A DNA stretch of 48,825 nt. Source: Bacteroidales bacterium (lineage in GTDB: Bacteria > Bacteroidota > Bacteroidia > Bacteroidales > JAUNSR01). The notes under the pieces are model-generated. The model searched no databases, had not been told where the DNA came from, and was given only the letters and a program-made list of their open reading frames with translations. Below are positions 35,744 to 45,020 of this stretch, piece after piece. Position numbers and translations under genes: made by a program. How positions within the stretch are numbered: position 1 is the first letter of the stretch; each line of letters starts with the position of its first letter. The DNA lies in assembly GCA_030539115.1 (NCBI GenBank), contig JAUNSR010000010.1, positions 62,540-111,364 of the forward strand. Reading direction: 5' to 3'.

Positions 35744-38299
35744 TTAAAACCAACGGACATAAGCGAAATCCTGACGATGAGGCAACTCAGGATTCTTTGG
35801 ATACATACGGAAAGAATATTTAAACATTCCAGCATGTTTCAAAGTGTAGTCAAGTTCAAAATATGTCATTGAGTCCTCAGTTTTGATAATATTCATCTCT
35901 TTAACATCAAACATATCAACTTTTCCCTCTTTCATATCCGAAACGACAAACTCTACTCCAATGCAATTTGGAAGATCTTTTCTATCAATGGAAACTTTAA
36001 TCTTATAATCTTCACCTACATGAGGATTTAATTGCAGTCCCTCAGGGATTTCAACATTAACAACATCGATATCATTCCATTTGGATGCAACGTTTTCTTT
36101 CCATGCAGCCAAATCCTTTGCCTTTTCAAAACTGTTTGCCTTTAATGAAGCAGAACGTACAGATTCTTTATTGTAAAAACGATCATAATAATCATTCAAC
36201 ATTCTCTTCATTGTAAAACGAGGAGCTATTTTTGCGATAGAATGTTTTACATATTGAATCCATTCAGGAGAATATCCCTTGCTGTTTTTTGCAAAATACA
36301 ATGGAATTATCTGATTTTCAAATATTGAATATATTGTTTCTGCATCCAATTGGTCCTGATGACCTTGATCCTGATAAGTTCTCTTATCTGTAAGAGCCCA
36401 ACCTGCGCCCTCAATATAACCCTCATACCACCAGCCATCAAGAACAGAAAAGTTCAATACTCCATTCATTTCCGCCTTTTCACCTGAAGTACCTGATGCC
36501 TCAAGAGGACGTGTCGGAGTATTCATCCAAACATCCACACCTGATACAAGTCTTTTAGCAACCTGCATATCATAATTTTCAACAAAGATTATTTTACCTT
36601 GGAACTCAGGACGACGTGATATTTCAACGATTCTTCTAATCAGCTCCTGACCTCCTCCATCAGCAGGATGAGCTTTTCCGGCAAAAATAAACTGAACAGG
36701 ATAGTTAGGGTTATTAACGATTTTTGCAAGTCTGTCAAGATCAGTGAAAAGAAGATGTGCTCTTTTATAAGTAGCAAAACGACGGGCAAAACCAATAAGC
36801 AAAGCATTTGGATTAACCTTATCTATTGTCTGAAGAATCTTGGCAGGATTTTCCTGTTTCTGACTCATCTTATCCCTGATTTCACTTCTTATATAATTGA
36901 CAAGCTTATTTTTCAATCCACGACGGATATCCCAAATCTGTTCATCTTCCACATCATAGATAGCATCCCACATCTTTTGGTTATCCTGATTCCTGACATA
37001 ATCTTTTCCAAAAATCTTTCCATAAAACTCCTTCCATTCTGAAGCAGCCCATGTTGGAAGATGAACGCCGTTTGTAACATAACTTACATGAAGCTCATCA
37101 GCAGAATAACCCTTCCAAATAGGTTGGAACATCTTTTGAGAAACTTTCCCATGAAGCCAGCTCACGCCATTTACCTCCTGACAGGTATTGCAGGCAAAAA
37201 CGCTCATTGAAAACTTCTCATGAGAATCAGGATTTTCCCTTCCCATATTCATTAAATCCTGCCAGGAAATACCAAGACGGCCAGGATACTGACCCATATA
37301 TTTTCCAAACAAAGATTCATCAAAGCTATCGTGACCGGCAGGAACAGGAGTATGAACAGTATATAAAGATGAAGAGCGAACAACCTCGAGAGCCTGTTCA
37401 AAGCTTAATCCGTCATTTTGTATATAATCTGTCAAGCGTTGTACATTGATAAGAGCCGCATGCCCCTCATTGCAATGATAAATATCTTTTTTGATACCTA
37501 ACTTGTCAAGCAAAGTGATACCACCTATACCAAGCATATATTCCTGCTTCATTCTATTTTCCCAATCTCCGCCATAAAGCTGATAAGTAATAGAACGGTC
37601 ATATTCACTGTTTTGCTCTATATCAGTATCCATCAAGTAAAGTTGTATTCTTCCAACATTTACTTTCCATATATTTGAATAAACTATTCTGTCATGGAAA
37701 GGCACCTCAAGTAAAATTGCTCTTCCGTTCTCATCCATAACCTGTTCCAAAGGAAGATGATTAAAATTCTGAGCTTCATAATTTGCCTCCTGGTTTCCAT
37801 CTATTGACAAAGTTTGTGTAAAATAGCCATATCTGTAAAGAAAGCCAACAGCTGTCAATCTAACATTACTGTCGCTTGCCTCCTTTAAATAATCACCAGC
37901 CAAAACGCCCAAACCTCCAGAATAAATCTTCAAGCAATTGGCAAGACCATACTCCATAGAGAAATATGCAATAGAGGCTCTTTTTTTATCAGGTTCTTCA
38001 TTGATATAGTCTTTAAAGTCACCGCAAACTTTATCAACTTTTTTCATAATTTCCCTGTCCTTTACTATCTCCTCCATTCTCTCATAACTAATCATTTCAA
38101 GAAGAAGGACTGGGTTACCGCCTGTTTGTTTCCATATAATGGGATCTATCTCGGAAAATAATTCTGTTGCCTCAGAATTCCACACCCACCAAAGATTCTT
38201 TGCGAGTTCTTCCAAACAAGATAGCTCTGCCGGCAATTTTGATTTCACTGTTACATCGCGCCAAACAGGAGCATTTGAGTTACTAACTTGGACTTTCAT
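35744..38299 (-). CDS. glgP: Alpha-glucan (glycogen/maltodextrin) phosphorylase, GT35
   Basis: An 851-residue phosphorylase of the short bacterial type with an N-terminal DUF3417 domain ([22 protein letters not shown]). It releases glucose 1-phosphate from alpha-1,4-glucan. The PLP-lysine is K608 in [14 protein letters not shown]; the active-site region [13 protein letters not shown] and the [21 protein letters not shown] segment are typical. It ends with a beta-rich extension (about 740-851). It is encoded 59 bases after glycogen synthase on the minus strand, so synthesis and breakdown enzymes share one transcript. Confidence 0.94.
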   Translation of the reverse strand: MKVQVSNSNAPVWRDVTVKSKLPAELSCLEELAKNLWWVWNSEATELFSEIDPIIWKQTGGNPVLLLEMISYERMEEIVKDREIMKKVDKVCGDFKDYINEEPDKKRASIAYFSMEYGLANCLKIYSGGLGVLAGDYLKEASDSNVRLTAVGFLYRYGYFTQTLSIDGNQEANYEAQNFNHLPLEQVMDENGRAILLEVPFHDRIVYSNIWKVNVGRIQLYLMDTDIEQNSEYDRSITYQLYGGDWENRMKQEYMLGIGGITLLDKLGIKKDIYHCNEGHAALINVQRLTDYIQNDGLSFEQALEVVRSSSLYTVHTPVPAGHDSFDESLFGKYMGQYPGRLGISWQDLMNMGRENPDSHEKFSMSVFACNTCQEVNGVSWLHGKVSQKMFQPIWKGYSADELHVSYVTNGVHLPTWAASEWKEFYGKIFGKDYVRNQDNQKMWDAIYDVEDEQIWDIRRGLKNKLVNYIRSEIRDKMSQKQENPAKILQTIDKVNPNALLIGFARRFATYKRAHLLFTDLDRLAKIVNNPNYPVQFIFAGKAHPADGGGQELIRRIVEISRRPEFQGKIIFVENYDMQVAKRLVSGVDVWMNTPTRPLEASGTSGEKAEMNGVLNFSVLDGWWYEGYIEGAGWALTDKRTYQDQGHQDQLDAETIYSIFENQIIPLYFAKNSKGYSPEWIQYVKHSIAKIAPRFTMKRMLNDYYDRFYNKESVRSASLKANSFEKAKDLAAWKENVASKWNDIDVVNVEIPEGLQLNPHVGEDYKIKVSIDRKDLPNCIGVEFVVSDMKEGKVDMFDVKEMNIIKTEDSMTYFELDYTLKHAGMFKYSFRMYPKNPELPHRQDFAYVRWF

Positions 38300-38358
38300 T
38301 ATTCTATAGATTTTAGATATATTTCTTTATTGATAATAAATTGCACCTTTAACAAACA

Positions 38359-40017
38359 TTATTTTGCAAGACGCGCTTTTTTGTTTTTTATTGCTTCGTT
38401 AAAAGCTTTAAGATAATAATTTATAAAACTTTTCCACTGAGCCTTTGATGATAAATCTTTTGCCCGTTGATGCATTTTAGATATTTCTGTAGGTGAAAAG
38501 CGAAGCACCTCCTCAACTGTATTTGCAATCTCTTCAACCACCTCTGAATAATTTGAATCGGTTCTGTGAACGACCTTAACTCCCGATAAAATATTTTCTC
38601 CTACCCCTTCACTTTCACACCACATGCCAAAGCCGGATAAATCGGTAGTTATTGTTGGAACTCCAAATGCAATGCTTTCCAAAGGAGTATATCCCCAGGG
38701 TTCATAATAGGATGGGAAAATCGTCAAATCAAGACCTATTAAGATATCATAGTAAGGCATATTTATTATTCCGTCATCACCCTTTAGATATGAAGGCACA
38801 TAAATAACTTTTACTTTGTCTTCGTTTTCATTTCTAAAATGGAGCTCATTGATACGTCTTATAATGGCATCTTCATTATAATTATTCAATGTATGAGTAT
38901 AAATCGGGTCTTTTAAACGATGAACCCCAAAACCTGAAGTATCTTCCATCTGAAGCTTAAGGTCATGTCTTGGAGCACAGCTCCATCCAGGCACAAGCAC
39001 AAAGGCTATTATCTCTTTATTCGAATTTTCAGCTCTTAAGCGGCTCAAAGAATCCAAAAAGACATCTATGCCCTTGTTTTTAAACTCGCTTCTGCCTGCA
39101 GTACCAACAAGAAAAGCATCTGTCGGGATATAGCCAATAAGGTTTTCTGCCAGTCTTAAAAGTACAGACCTTGCTTTCTCACGTTTCTTTGTATAGTCAG
39201 CGCCCTTGGCGACAAAATTATTTTCAAAACCGTTTGGTGTAACCAAAGGTTCTCTTTCAAGAAGCTGTGATGCCTCCTTTGCTGTGATATCGCTTACAGT
39301 TGTAAAACAGTCCGCCTGATGAGATGCTGTTTTCTCTACCGAATGTTTTGAAACCATATTAAGCTCTTGAGCCATTTGGTCACCAAAATAGCCATTTAAG
39401 TAGTCATACAATGGTTTATTGTTTCCGGCTATTGATCTGCCTATTGATGTTGCATGAGTGGTAAAAACTGTTGCAATTTCAGGAAGCTTCTTTTTGATAT
39501 ATAAAAGGCCAATTCCTGTGGTCCATTCATTAAATTGAGCAAGCACCTCAGCTTTTGGGTCGTTTTGCCTCCAATAATTATTCAAACTTTCAATAACTTT
39601 TGCAGAGGCTATTGAGAACATTGAGGCTTCATCATAATCACCGTAGCTCGGCATCGAATCGACGCCATACCATTCCCACATTCTTGCAAAAAGTTCATTT
39701 CTTCTCTCATAATAACCATCAAAGTCTACAAGCACCACAATTGGAGAGCCTGGGATGTTCCACCTTCCGGTTCTTACCTTCAAGCCATTTGAAACAGCAA
39801 TTTTGCACCATTCTCCAAGCACATTTGGAAGCTCAATAAAAAAAGGATTTTCTTTCTCATTGTAAATATCCGGTCCTATAAATACCAAATGGTCACCAAA
39901 TATCTCATGTAAAGTCTCTGCTTTAGTTGATAGAACAGTATAAATTCCGCCAACAAGGTTACAAACCTCCCAGCTTACCTCCACCAGATAGTCAGGCTTA
40001 TATAATTTTTCTTTCAT
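38359..40017 (-). CDS. Glycogen synthase, GT3-like (eukaryotic type)
   Basis: A 552-residue GT-B glycosyltransferase. The N-terminal VEVSWEVCNLVGGIYTVLSTKA region (12-33) is the donor loop of the GYS/GT3 lineage rather than bacterial GlgA. Further motifs are GTAGRSEFKNKGID (nucleotide-sugar site) and the E-x7-E pair in YEPWGYTPLES. It extends alpha-1,4-glucan from UDP-glucose or ADP-glucose; the lineage suggests UDP-glucose. It is the first gene of the glycogen pair. The 600-base gap upstream has no obvious promoter at short range. Confidence 0.92.
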   Translation of the reverse strand: MKEKLYKPDYLVEVSWEVCNLVGGIYTVLSTKAETLHEIFGDHLVFIGPDIYNEKENPFFIELPNVLGEWCKIAVSNGLKVRTGRWNIPGSPIVVLVDFDGYYERRNELFARMWEWYGVDSMPSYGDYDEASMFSIASAKVIESLNNYWRQNDPKAEVLAQFNEWTTGIGLLYIKKKLPEIATVFTTHATSIGRSIAGNNKPLYDYLNGYFGDQMAQELNMVSKHSVEKTASHQADCFTTVSDITAKEASQLLEREPLVTPNGFENNFVAKGADYTKKREKARSVLLRLAENLIGYIPTDAFLVGTAGRSEFKNKGIDVFLDSLSRLRAENSNKEIIAFVLVPGWSCAPRHDLKLQMEDTSGFGVHRLKDPIYTHTLNNYNEDAIIRRINELHFRNENEDKVKVIYVPSYLKGDDGIINMPYYDILIGLDLTIFPSYYEPWGYTPLESIAFGVPTITTDLSGFGMWCESEGVGENILSGVKVVHRTDSNYSEVVEEIANTVEEVLRFSPTEISKMHQRAKDLSSKAQWKSFINYYLKAFNEAIKNKKARLAK

Positions 40018-40616
40018 AGATTCGTTTTTATTTCAATAGGCAAGAAATAGAATATTAAAATCCATCCTGTCAAATTTTAAAACAATATTCCATCTCATTA
40101 GTTATGATTAATACAATACATATTATGTATGAAATATTTGTTTAAAAAATATTTTAAAAAAGGCTTGTGGCATTACCTGTTAATACAATATTGATAACCC
40201 AATATTATAAATAGGAGCAAACAACCTGAATTGCCGGAAACATCCGTTTCCAAATGGTAATAACCTTATACAACGCCACATTTTATAACAAATTCAGTAA
40301 TTAATATCCTCAATAAGGTGACAAAATTATAATAATTTTAAAATATTTTTGGGAAAAATCATCTTTTTATTCGCACACAACCAAGGATAATGCAAAAATA
40401 TGGCTTAAAACACATTCCAAACAATCCTATATAAAAATATTTAACATCTTAATACTTAAACAAAGCAATGATTTCAAGATGTTCCAAAAAAGAATATCAA
40501 AAATAATTCACAAGCTCCGCAGCAATTACATATTGAAAAACAATTAATTTCCAATCATTGGATTATTAATTGTTTTACCAACCATTCTTGAAAAAATAAT
40601 AATATTTATTTTTAAT
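40018..40616. other. AT-rich intergenic region before glycogen synthase
   Basis: About 600 bases. The minus-strand promoter of the glycogen operon must lie here; a -7-like TATTTTTG (complement of 40393-40400) has TTTG 17 bases upstream (complement of 40418-40421), a sub-optimal spacing. The right end carries the SHOCT gene terminator. No gene seen. Confidence 0.4.
40541..40572 (-). terminator. Terminator of the SHOCT gene
   Basis: CAATTAAT (40541-40548) pairs with ATTAATTG (40565-40572), with an inner CCAA/TTGG stem. On the minus strand TTTTTC follows. Confidence 0.65.
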
Positions 40617-40835
40617 TCAACTATGAAGATTTACTATCTCCTGAAGTTTTTCATCATATTCCTTTTTGGTAATGTCCCCTGTTTCAAGCCTTTTTTTCAG
40701 CACATCAACAGCCTCTCTTTCTGAGGGAGTCCAAGCTGTTTTGTCAATAACGTCAACAGGTTTATATTTTTTAAAAATGATAAACAAAAGTACGACAACA
40801 GCGGCAAAACAAACAAACAGCACAAATCCCATCAT
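40617..40835 (-). CDS. Small membrane protein with C-terminal SHOCT domain
   Basis: 72 residues: one N-terminal transmembrane helix (about 2-20), a basic KKYK segment, then a C-terminal short helical motif of SHOCT type (EREAVDVLKKRLETGDITKKEYDEKLQEI, given here in outline, about 39-68). SHOCT modules mediate oligomerisation or targeting in many small bacterial proteins. It is a single gene with its own terminator; no functional context is visible. Confidence 0.8.
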   Translation of the reverse strand: MMGFVLFVCFAAVVVLLFIIFKKYKPVDVIDKTAWTPSEREAVDVLKKRLETGDITKKEYDEKLQEIVNLHS

Positions 40836-41016
40836 ACGTTTTTTTTATATATAACATCCCCATAACTTATATGGTTCATCAAAATATAATACATCCAATT
40901 AAGCCCGAAGATTAAAAATAAAGCTGTCTATCTTATTAAAGATAAACCTATTTTCATATTTTTGTATTAATATAATATCGGTCATTCCGATAATAACCAA
41001 TTAAAAACATAATATT

Positions 41017-41301
41017 ATGGCATCGATTCGTTTTCTAAAAAAACAAATTTCTTCCCTTTCCAACGAGCTTGCTGCTGCATGTCTTTTATCAAAAGCCGAA
41101 TTAACGGGTGAAGATGTTCAAAAAGTCAATGAAGTTTTAGCTGATATATACAATTTTGAAGATACCTATCGTCTGAAAGCTCAAAACTGCGATGCAAAAG
41201 ACAACAAGAAGCTTGTCCGTCAATATTATTCACACCTTTACAAGGAGATGAGCGAAACGGCAGGCGACATTATCAAAAAAATTCAGGAATTAAACAACTA
41301 A
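41017..41301 (+). CDS. Small helical hypothetical protein
   Basis: 94 residues, predicted almost entirely helical, with heptad-like leucines (FLKKQISSLSNELAA; VNEVLADIY). Two cysteines (22 and 59). No signal peptide or membrane segment. I do not recognise a named family. A -7-like box TATTTTTG (40957-40964) lies 53 bases upstream and a strong terminator follows, so it is an independently transcribed real gene rather than a chance frame. Confidence 0.75.
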   Translation: MASIRFLKKQISSLSNELAAACLLSKAELTGEDVQKVNEVLADIYNFEDTYRLKAQNCDAKDNKKLVRQYYSHLYKEMSETAGDIIKKIQELNN

Positions 41302-41309
41302 AAAATCTT

Positions 41310-41368
41310 TCAGGATATTTTCCCCTTTAAAAGGATGTTTTTTTGATGGGGAAATATCCTGATTTTTC
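41310..41368 (+). terminator. Terminator after the 94-residue gene
   Basis: TCAGGATATTTTCCCC (41310-41325) pairs with GGGGAAATATCCTGA (41348-41362) with one bulge, followed by TTTTTC. Confidence 0.88.
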
Positions 41369-41418
41369 TATATTATTTAAGGTTTGTGTATTATAGGATA
41401 CTCTCTTAAGCTATTTTT

Positions 41419-41973
41419 ATGAAACAACAGTTAGCTCAATCAATACTAAAACTATTTGGCTGGAAATCTTTTATTAATGTTCCTCACGTTCCAGCTTCAG
41501 TAATTTGTGTCGCCCCTCATACAAGTAACTGGGATTTTATTGTCGGCAAGCTCGCCTATACATCTCTTGGTCTTACAGCACATTTTATGATAAAAAAAGA
41601 ATGGTTCTTCTTCCCATTTAATCTTATCTTTAATTCCATGGGAGGTATCCCTGTTGAAAGAAGCAAAAAAACAAGGCTTGTTGATCAGGTGGTTGAAATG
41701 TTTCACAAAGACAAGGACTTTAATATAGCAATCACTCCAGAGGGAACCCGTAAAAGAAATGACAAGTGGAAAATGGGGTTCTATTATATTGCCCTAAAGG
41801 CTCAGGTGCCAATTCAATTGGCGTATTTTGATTACAAGAAGAAAGTAATGGCAATTGACAAAATCATTATTCCTTCAGGTGACGAACAAAAAGACATGAA
41901 AGAGATTTCAGATTACTATTCTACTGTATCTGCCTGCCATCCTGAACAGTTTGCTCTTCCAAAAAACAAATAA
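41419..41973 (+). CDS. 1-acyl-glycerol-3-phosphate acyltransferase family protein
   Basis: A 184-residue PlsC-type acyltransferase. The catalytic H-x4-D motif is HTSNWD at 34-39; EGTR occurs in the second half (ITPEGTRKRNDKW) and GGIPVERSK forms the third family block. It is shorter than classic PlsC (about 240 residues) and has no clear membrane anchor, as in a compact subgroup common in Bacteroidota. The acyl acceptor is not certain. The nitrilase-family gene begins two bases after its stop, so the two are co-translated. Confidence 0.88.
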   Translation: MKQQLAQSILKLFGWKSFINVPHVPASVICVAPHTSNWDFIVGKLAYTSLGLTAHFMIKKEWFFFPFNLIFNSMGGIPVERSKKTRLVDQVVEMFHKDKDFNIAITPEGTRKRNDKWKMGFYYIALKAQVPIQLAYFDYKKKVMAIDKIIIPSGDEQKDMKEISDYYSTVSACHPEQFALPKNK

Positions 41974-41975
41974 TC

Positions 41976-42752
41976 ATGAATGATTTAAGAGTTTCTTTAT
42001 GTCAGTTCGATATAGAATGGGAAAATAAGAGGGAAAATCTGGTCTTTATTGAGAAAAACATTTTTTCATTAAAAGACAAGACTGATATTATAATTCTTCC
42101 TGAAATGTTCACCACAGGCTTTTCAATGAAATCCGATTCTCTTTCCGAGACTGTTGATGGAGAAACTCTCAATACAATAAGAAAATGGTGCTCATATCTT
42201 AACTGCGCAATCTGCGGAAGCATTATTATCAAAGAAAACAACAGATGTTACAACCGTGGTTTCTTCATTACTCCCAAACAGGAGTTCTTTTATGATAAAA
42301 AGCATCTTTTTAGAATGGGTAGCGAGAGCAAAAATTTTGTTCCGGGCAAAGAACAGCTGATAATAAACTACAAGGGTTGGAATATAATGCTTCAGATATG
42401 CTATGACCTCAGGTTTCCTGTCTGGTGCAGAAATATAAACAACAATTACGACCTTCTGATTTTTGTTGCCTCCTGGCCAAAATCAAGACAAAATGCATGG
42501 AATGCCCTTTTAAAGGCACGCGCCATAGAAAACATTTGCTATGTTGCGGCTGTCAACAGAGTCGGAACGGATGATACGGGTAATTCTTATCAAGGCGACT
42601 CACAAATCATAGACATGAAAGGAAATGAGATATACAAAGCCTTTCCGGACTCTGTCTCATTTTCAACAAAATCTATATCTCTTTTAAATCTTAAAACATT
42701 CAGAGACAAGTTTCCCGTATGGATGGATGCTGATAAATTTACTTTTATTTAG
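41976..42752 (+). CDS. Nitrilase-superfamily omega-amidase (YafV-like)
   Basis: A 258-residue carbon-nitrogen hydrolase. The triad E43 (LPEMF), K108 (YDKKHLF) and C142 (QICYDLRFP) is complete. The FRMGSESKNFVPG segment after the lysine matches the YafV/Nit2 omega-amidase subgroup, which hydrolyses alpha-ketoglutaramate or ketosuccinamate to the keto acid and ammonia. Cytoplasmic. It overlaps functionally with nothing nearby; the link to the acyltransferase gene is only by position. Confidence 0.9.
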   Translation: MNDLRVSLCQFDIEWENKRENLVFIEKNIFSLKDKTDIIILPEMFTTGFSMKSDSLSETVDGETLNTIRKWCSYLNCAICGSIIIKENNRCYNRGFFITPKQEFFYDKKHLFRMGSESKNFVPGKEQLIINYKGWNIMLQICYDLRFPVWCRNINNNYDLLIFVASWPKSRQNAWNALLKARAIENICYVAAVNRVGTDDTGNSYQGDSQIIDMKGNEIYKAFPDSVSFSTKSISLLNLKTFRDKFPVWMDADKFTFI

Positions 42753-42830
42753 ATTTTTAAAACTATTTCTTTATCCTTTTGTTGTAAATAAAAACAAATA
42801 ATTGCATCAACTCCATAACACTAAACTAAT

Positions 42831-43376
42831 ATGAAAAAGATTTTATTCCTCTGTTTTGTTTCATTCGCCTTTTTCTCTGTTTCATGCAGCAGCTGTTCAT
42901 CATCGGATAATGGTAAAGACTCAGATAAAAGGAGCAAATCCGAGAATGAATCTATTAAAGCCTCAACCTCACTTCTGGGAGAATGGTTTATCATTAAGGT
43001 AAACAACAAGAAAACAGCTGCCGGAGAGGATGCCCCATTCCTGACTTTTGATCCTCAAATCAAAAAATTCAACGGTTTTACCGGATGCAACAGGATATTC
43101 GGTGATATGGCATTCTTTTCAAACGACCCTCTTGCAATAGAGTTCAATAATGTTGGCGCTACAAAAAGAGCCTGCCCCGAAGACAACTTGGAAATGGAGA
43201 TAATTAACGCTGTTAATTCTGTAACCACCCTCGAAAAAGGCGACTGCCCCGATACTGAGCCGCAATGTTTTTATCTCTGCTCATTGGATGGCAGGAGATT
43301 ATTGCTTATTCAAAAAAAAATTTCCCAACAAACTCAAGAAGAAGAAATTGACGCTCAGGGCATGGAGGAAAATTGA
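42831..43376 (+). CDS. META domain lipoprotein
   Basis: A 181-residue lipoprotein with lipobox FSVSC (Cys 19) followed by a serine-rich linker (20-50). The META/HslJ-like domain (about 50-155) shows LLGEWFIIKVNNK, the core FNGFTGCNRIFGDM and FNNVGATKRACPEDNLEMEIINAV. The domain is found in heat-shock/novobiocin-resistance protein HslJ and in secreted proteins; in this lineage its role is unknown. It ends with an acidic tail. Followed by a good terminator. Confidence 0.88.
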   Translation: MKKILFLCFVSFAFFSVSCSSCSSSDNGKDSDKRSKSENESIKASTSLLGEWFIIKVNNKKTAAGEDAPFLTFDPQIKKFNGFTGCNRIFGDMAFFSNDPLAIEFNNVGATKRACPEDNLEMEIINAVNSVTTLEKGDCPDTEPQCFYLCSLDGRRLLLIQKKISQQTQEEEIDAQGMEEN

Positions 43377-43406
43377 TAGAACTTAAACAATTTTACCGCT
43401 TATATG

Positions 43407-43443
43407 ATTCAGTCGGATAAAGAATAATCCGACTGAATTTTTC
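43407..43443 (+). terminator. Terminator of the META gene
   Basis: ATTCAGTCGGAT (43407-43418) pairs perfectly with ATCCGACTGAAT (43427-43438), followed by TTTTTC. Confidence 0.92.
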
Positions 43444-43844
43444 TATTTGATAAGCCTGAAAAACAAAAAGTAGATATGTCGTCTATTCAGCGCTAAAGTT
43501 TTTTTCTTTATTGTCTTTAATCTATCCACTTCATTTATGCTTATATCGCTTTCTTCACAATCGACCGACTTTGAATAATTGTCTGCCACAACTTTTTAAT
43601 TTTTTCCAAACATTTTTGTAAAATATTGGAGTATTTCTCATAAAAAATAAAAGTGTTTTATAACAAAAACTTTAGTGTTTTTTATAAAAAACATAAGTGA
43701 ATCAAAAAAAATATTAATAAAAACAGCAAAATGTCGGAATAAAATTATAACTATGTAGTATTAAATAACTTATTAGTAATAAAACACTTAATTTTATTAT
43801 TCTATAATCAAAAAAAATTTTTCAAACCTATAAATTATAATATT
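43444..43844. other. AT-rich region upstream of the HU-related gene
   Basis: About 400 bases with no gene. The main feature is four tandem degenerate 22-base units (43629-43716). No consensus promoter was identified. Confidence 0.5.
43629..43716. repeat. Four tandem 22-base degenerate repeats
   Basis: The units start at 43629, 43651, 43673 and 43695 and share AGTG (AGTA in the first) at position 2 and an A-rich second half. The period is exactly 22 bases, about two helical turns. They lie 130 bases before an HU-related DNA-binding protein gene and may be phased binding sites or curved DNA. Confidence 0.5.
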
Positions 43845-44231
43845 ATGGCGGCAAAGTATGACCTTTATGAGAATCCGGACAATAAGACAAGAGAATCAGG
43901 CTATCATCCAAGATTATTAAAGACCCAGCCTGCAATGGAGGATGAAATATGCACTTCAATCAGCAATTCATGTTCTGTAACAAAATCAGACATAGCAGGT
44001 GTAATGGAGGCTATTTATGGAAATTTGATTACGAATCTTAAAATGGGACGAAGCGTATATATTCCAAAATTGGGCAGGTTTTCAATATCACTCGAATGTG
44101 AGAAGCTTGACGATTATAATTCCAATCCTCAAAACCTTCATGTAAAACAAATCAATTTCAAGCCAGACAAAAGATTGAAAGAGGATATGAAGAACATGGA
44201 GTTTTCAAGATACCACAGAGAAAAAAAATGA
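43845..44231 (+). CDS. HU-related DNA-binding protein (HU_rel type)
   Basis: A 128-residue protein matching the Bacteroidota histone-like HU-related family (TIGR01201). The HU core begins near residue 34 (ICTSISNSCSVTKSDIAGVMEAIYGNLITNLKMGRSVYIPKLGRFSI, described here in outline), with the GxFxI beta-arm entry at 76-81. Unlike classic HU it has an N-terminal extension (KYDLYENP...) and a basic C-terminal tail. It is expected to bind DNA as a dimer without strong sequence preference. It has a dedicated long upstream region with phased repeats. Confidence 0.85.
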   Translation: MAAKYDLYENPDNKTRESGYHPRLLKTQPAMEDEICTSISNSCSVTKSDIAGVMEAIYGNLITNLKMGRSVYIPKLGRFSISLECEKLDDYNSNPQNLHVKQINFKPDKRLKEDMKNMEFSRYHREKK

Positions 44232-44436
44232 GTGGTGAAAAGCAATTTTCTCATACGAATGAATAAAAAATTTATTGATTTACATGCATCTCATGTTTTA
44301 ACAAAAGCTTTTTCATAGATTGAAAAGCATTTGATTAAGGGATTTGGGGGTTTAATATTTAAAGATTCAAATTCTTTTCAAAAAGGAGCCTAAAATCTGT
44401 TCTTTCAAAAAGGCATAAATAAAAACAATAAGACAA

Positions 44437-44926
44437 ATGAGAATAAAGGCTGCAATACTATCTGTTTTATTGATAAACCCTTTAAGAATCAGTGCCGATA
44501 GCCGCATAAAACTTCCTATATGGATCTTTCAAAGACATATCAGCAATATGGCTTCATCGCAAAAGGCAAAGGTGTCAATAACTATAGAACATTTGTCAAT
44601 GGAATAAAATACAATGACGTGATTGATGTGCACACCAAAAGCATAATTAAGCTGAATCTTCGCGGGAACTCTTCTGAACTGCAATTTGGCACGGCAGTAT
44701 TAAAGGATACCAAAGATATTAATGCAGATTACATCTCAGCCTGTTTTCTTACCGATGGCAAAAGAGTGTTTTATGATACCGGCAACAATAAAGCAATTTG
44801 TCGGAGCGGAATGAAATGATGGCAAAATTGACGAAACCTGAGAAATACCATATTGACAGAGATTACAGCATTACGATAACAATTGATATACCGGCAAATG
44901 GATATTGCCTGTTTACAATAAAATAA
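44437..44926 (+). pseudogene. Decayed NPCBM-domain glycosidase-like gene
   Basis: Three pieces in different frames read like one broken gene. At 44437 a Met starts a signal-peptide-like stretch (MRIKAAILSVLLINPLRISA). Near 44515 the reading must shift into the frame of 44520-44819, whose 99 residues resemble an NPCBM carbohydrate-binding domain (IDLSKTYQQYG, VNGIKYNDVIDVHTKSII, GKRVFYDTG). A third frame, 44816-44926, ends in ITIDIPANGYCLFTIK, typical of the last beta-sandwich of GH27-type and similar glycosidases. The catalytic domain between is missing. I infer frameshifts plus an internal deletion. An intact unusual 99-residue protein remains possible. Confidence 0.5.
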
Positions 44927-44951
44927 TTCAAAAGAAACGAATAAAAATAAG

Positions 44952-44987
44952 GATGACAGAAATAATAAAAATATTATTCTGTCATCT
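44952..44987. terminator. Terminator of nspC, possibly bidirectional
   Basis: GATGACAGAAATAATA (44952-44967) pairs with TATTATTCTGTCATC with one bulged A. A-rich sequence on the left gives a T run in the minus-strand transcript of nspC. Confidence 0.8.
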
Positions 44988-45020
44988 TCATTTATTTTAA
45001 GAATATATAAATCCTTTTTA

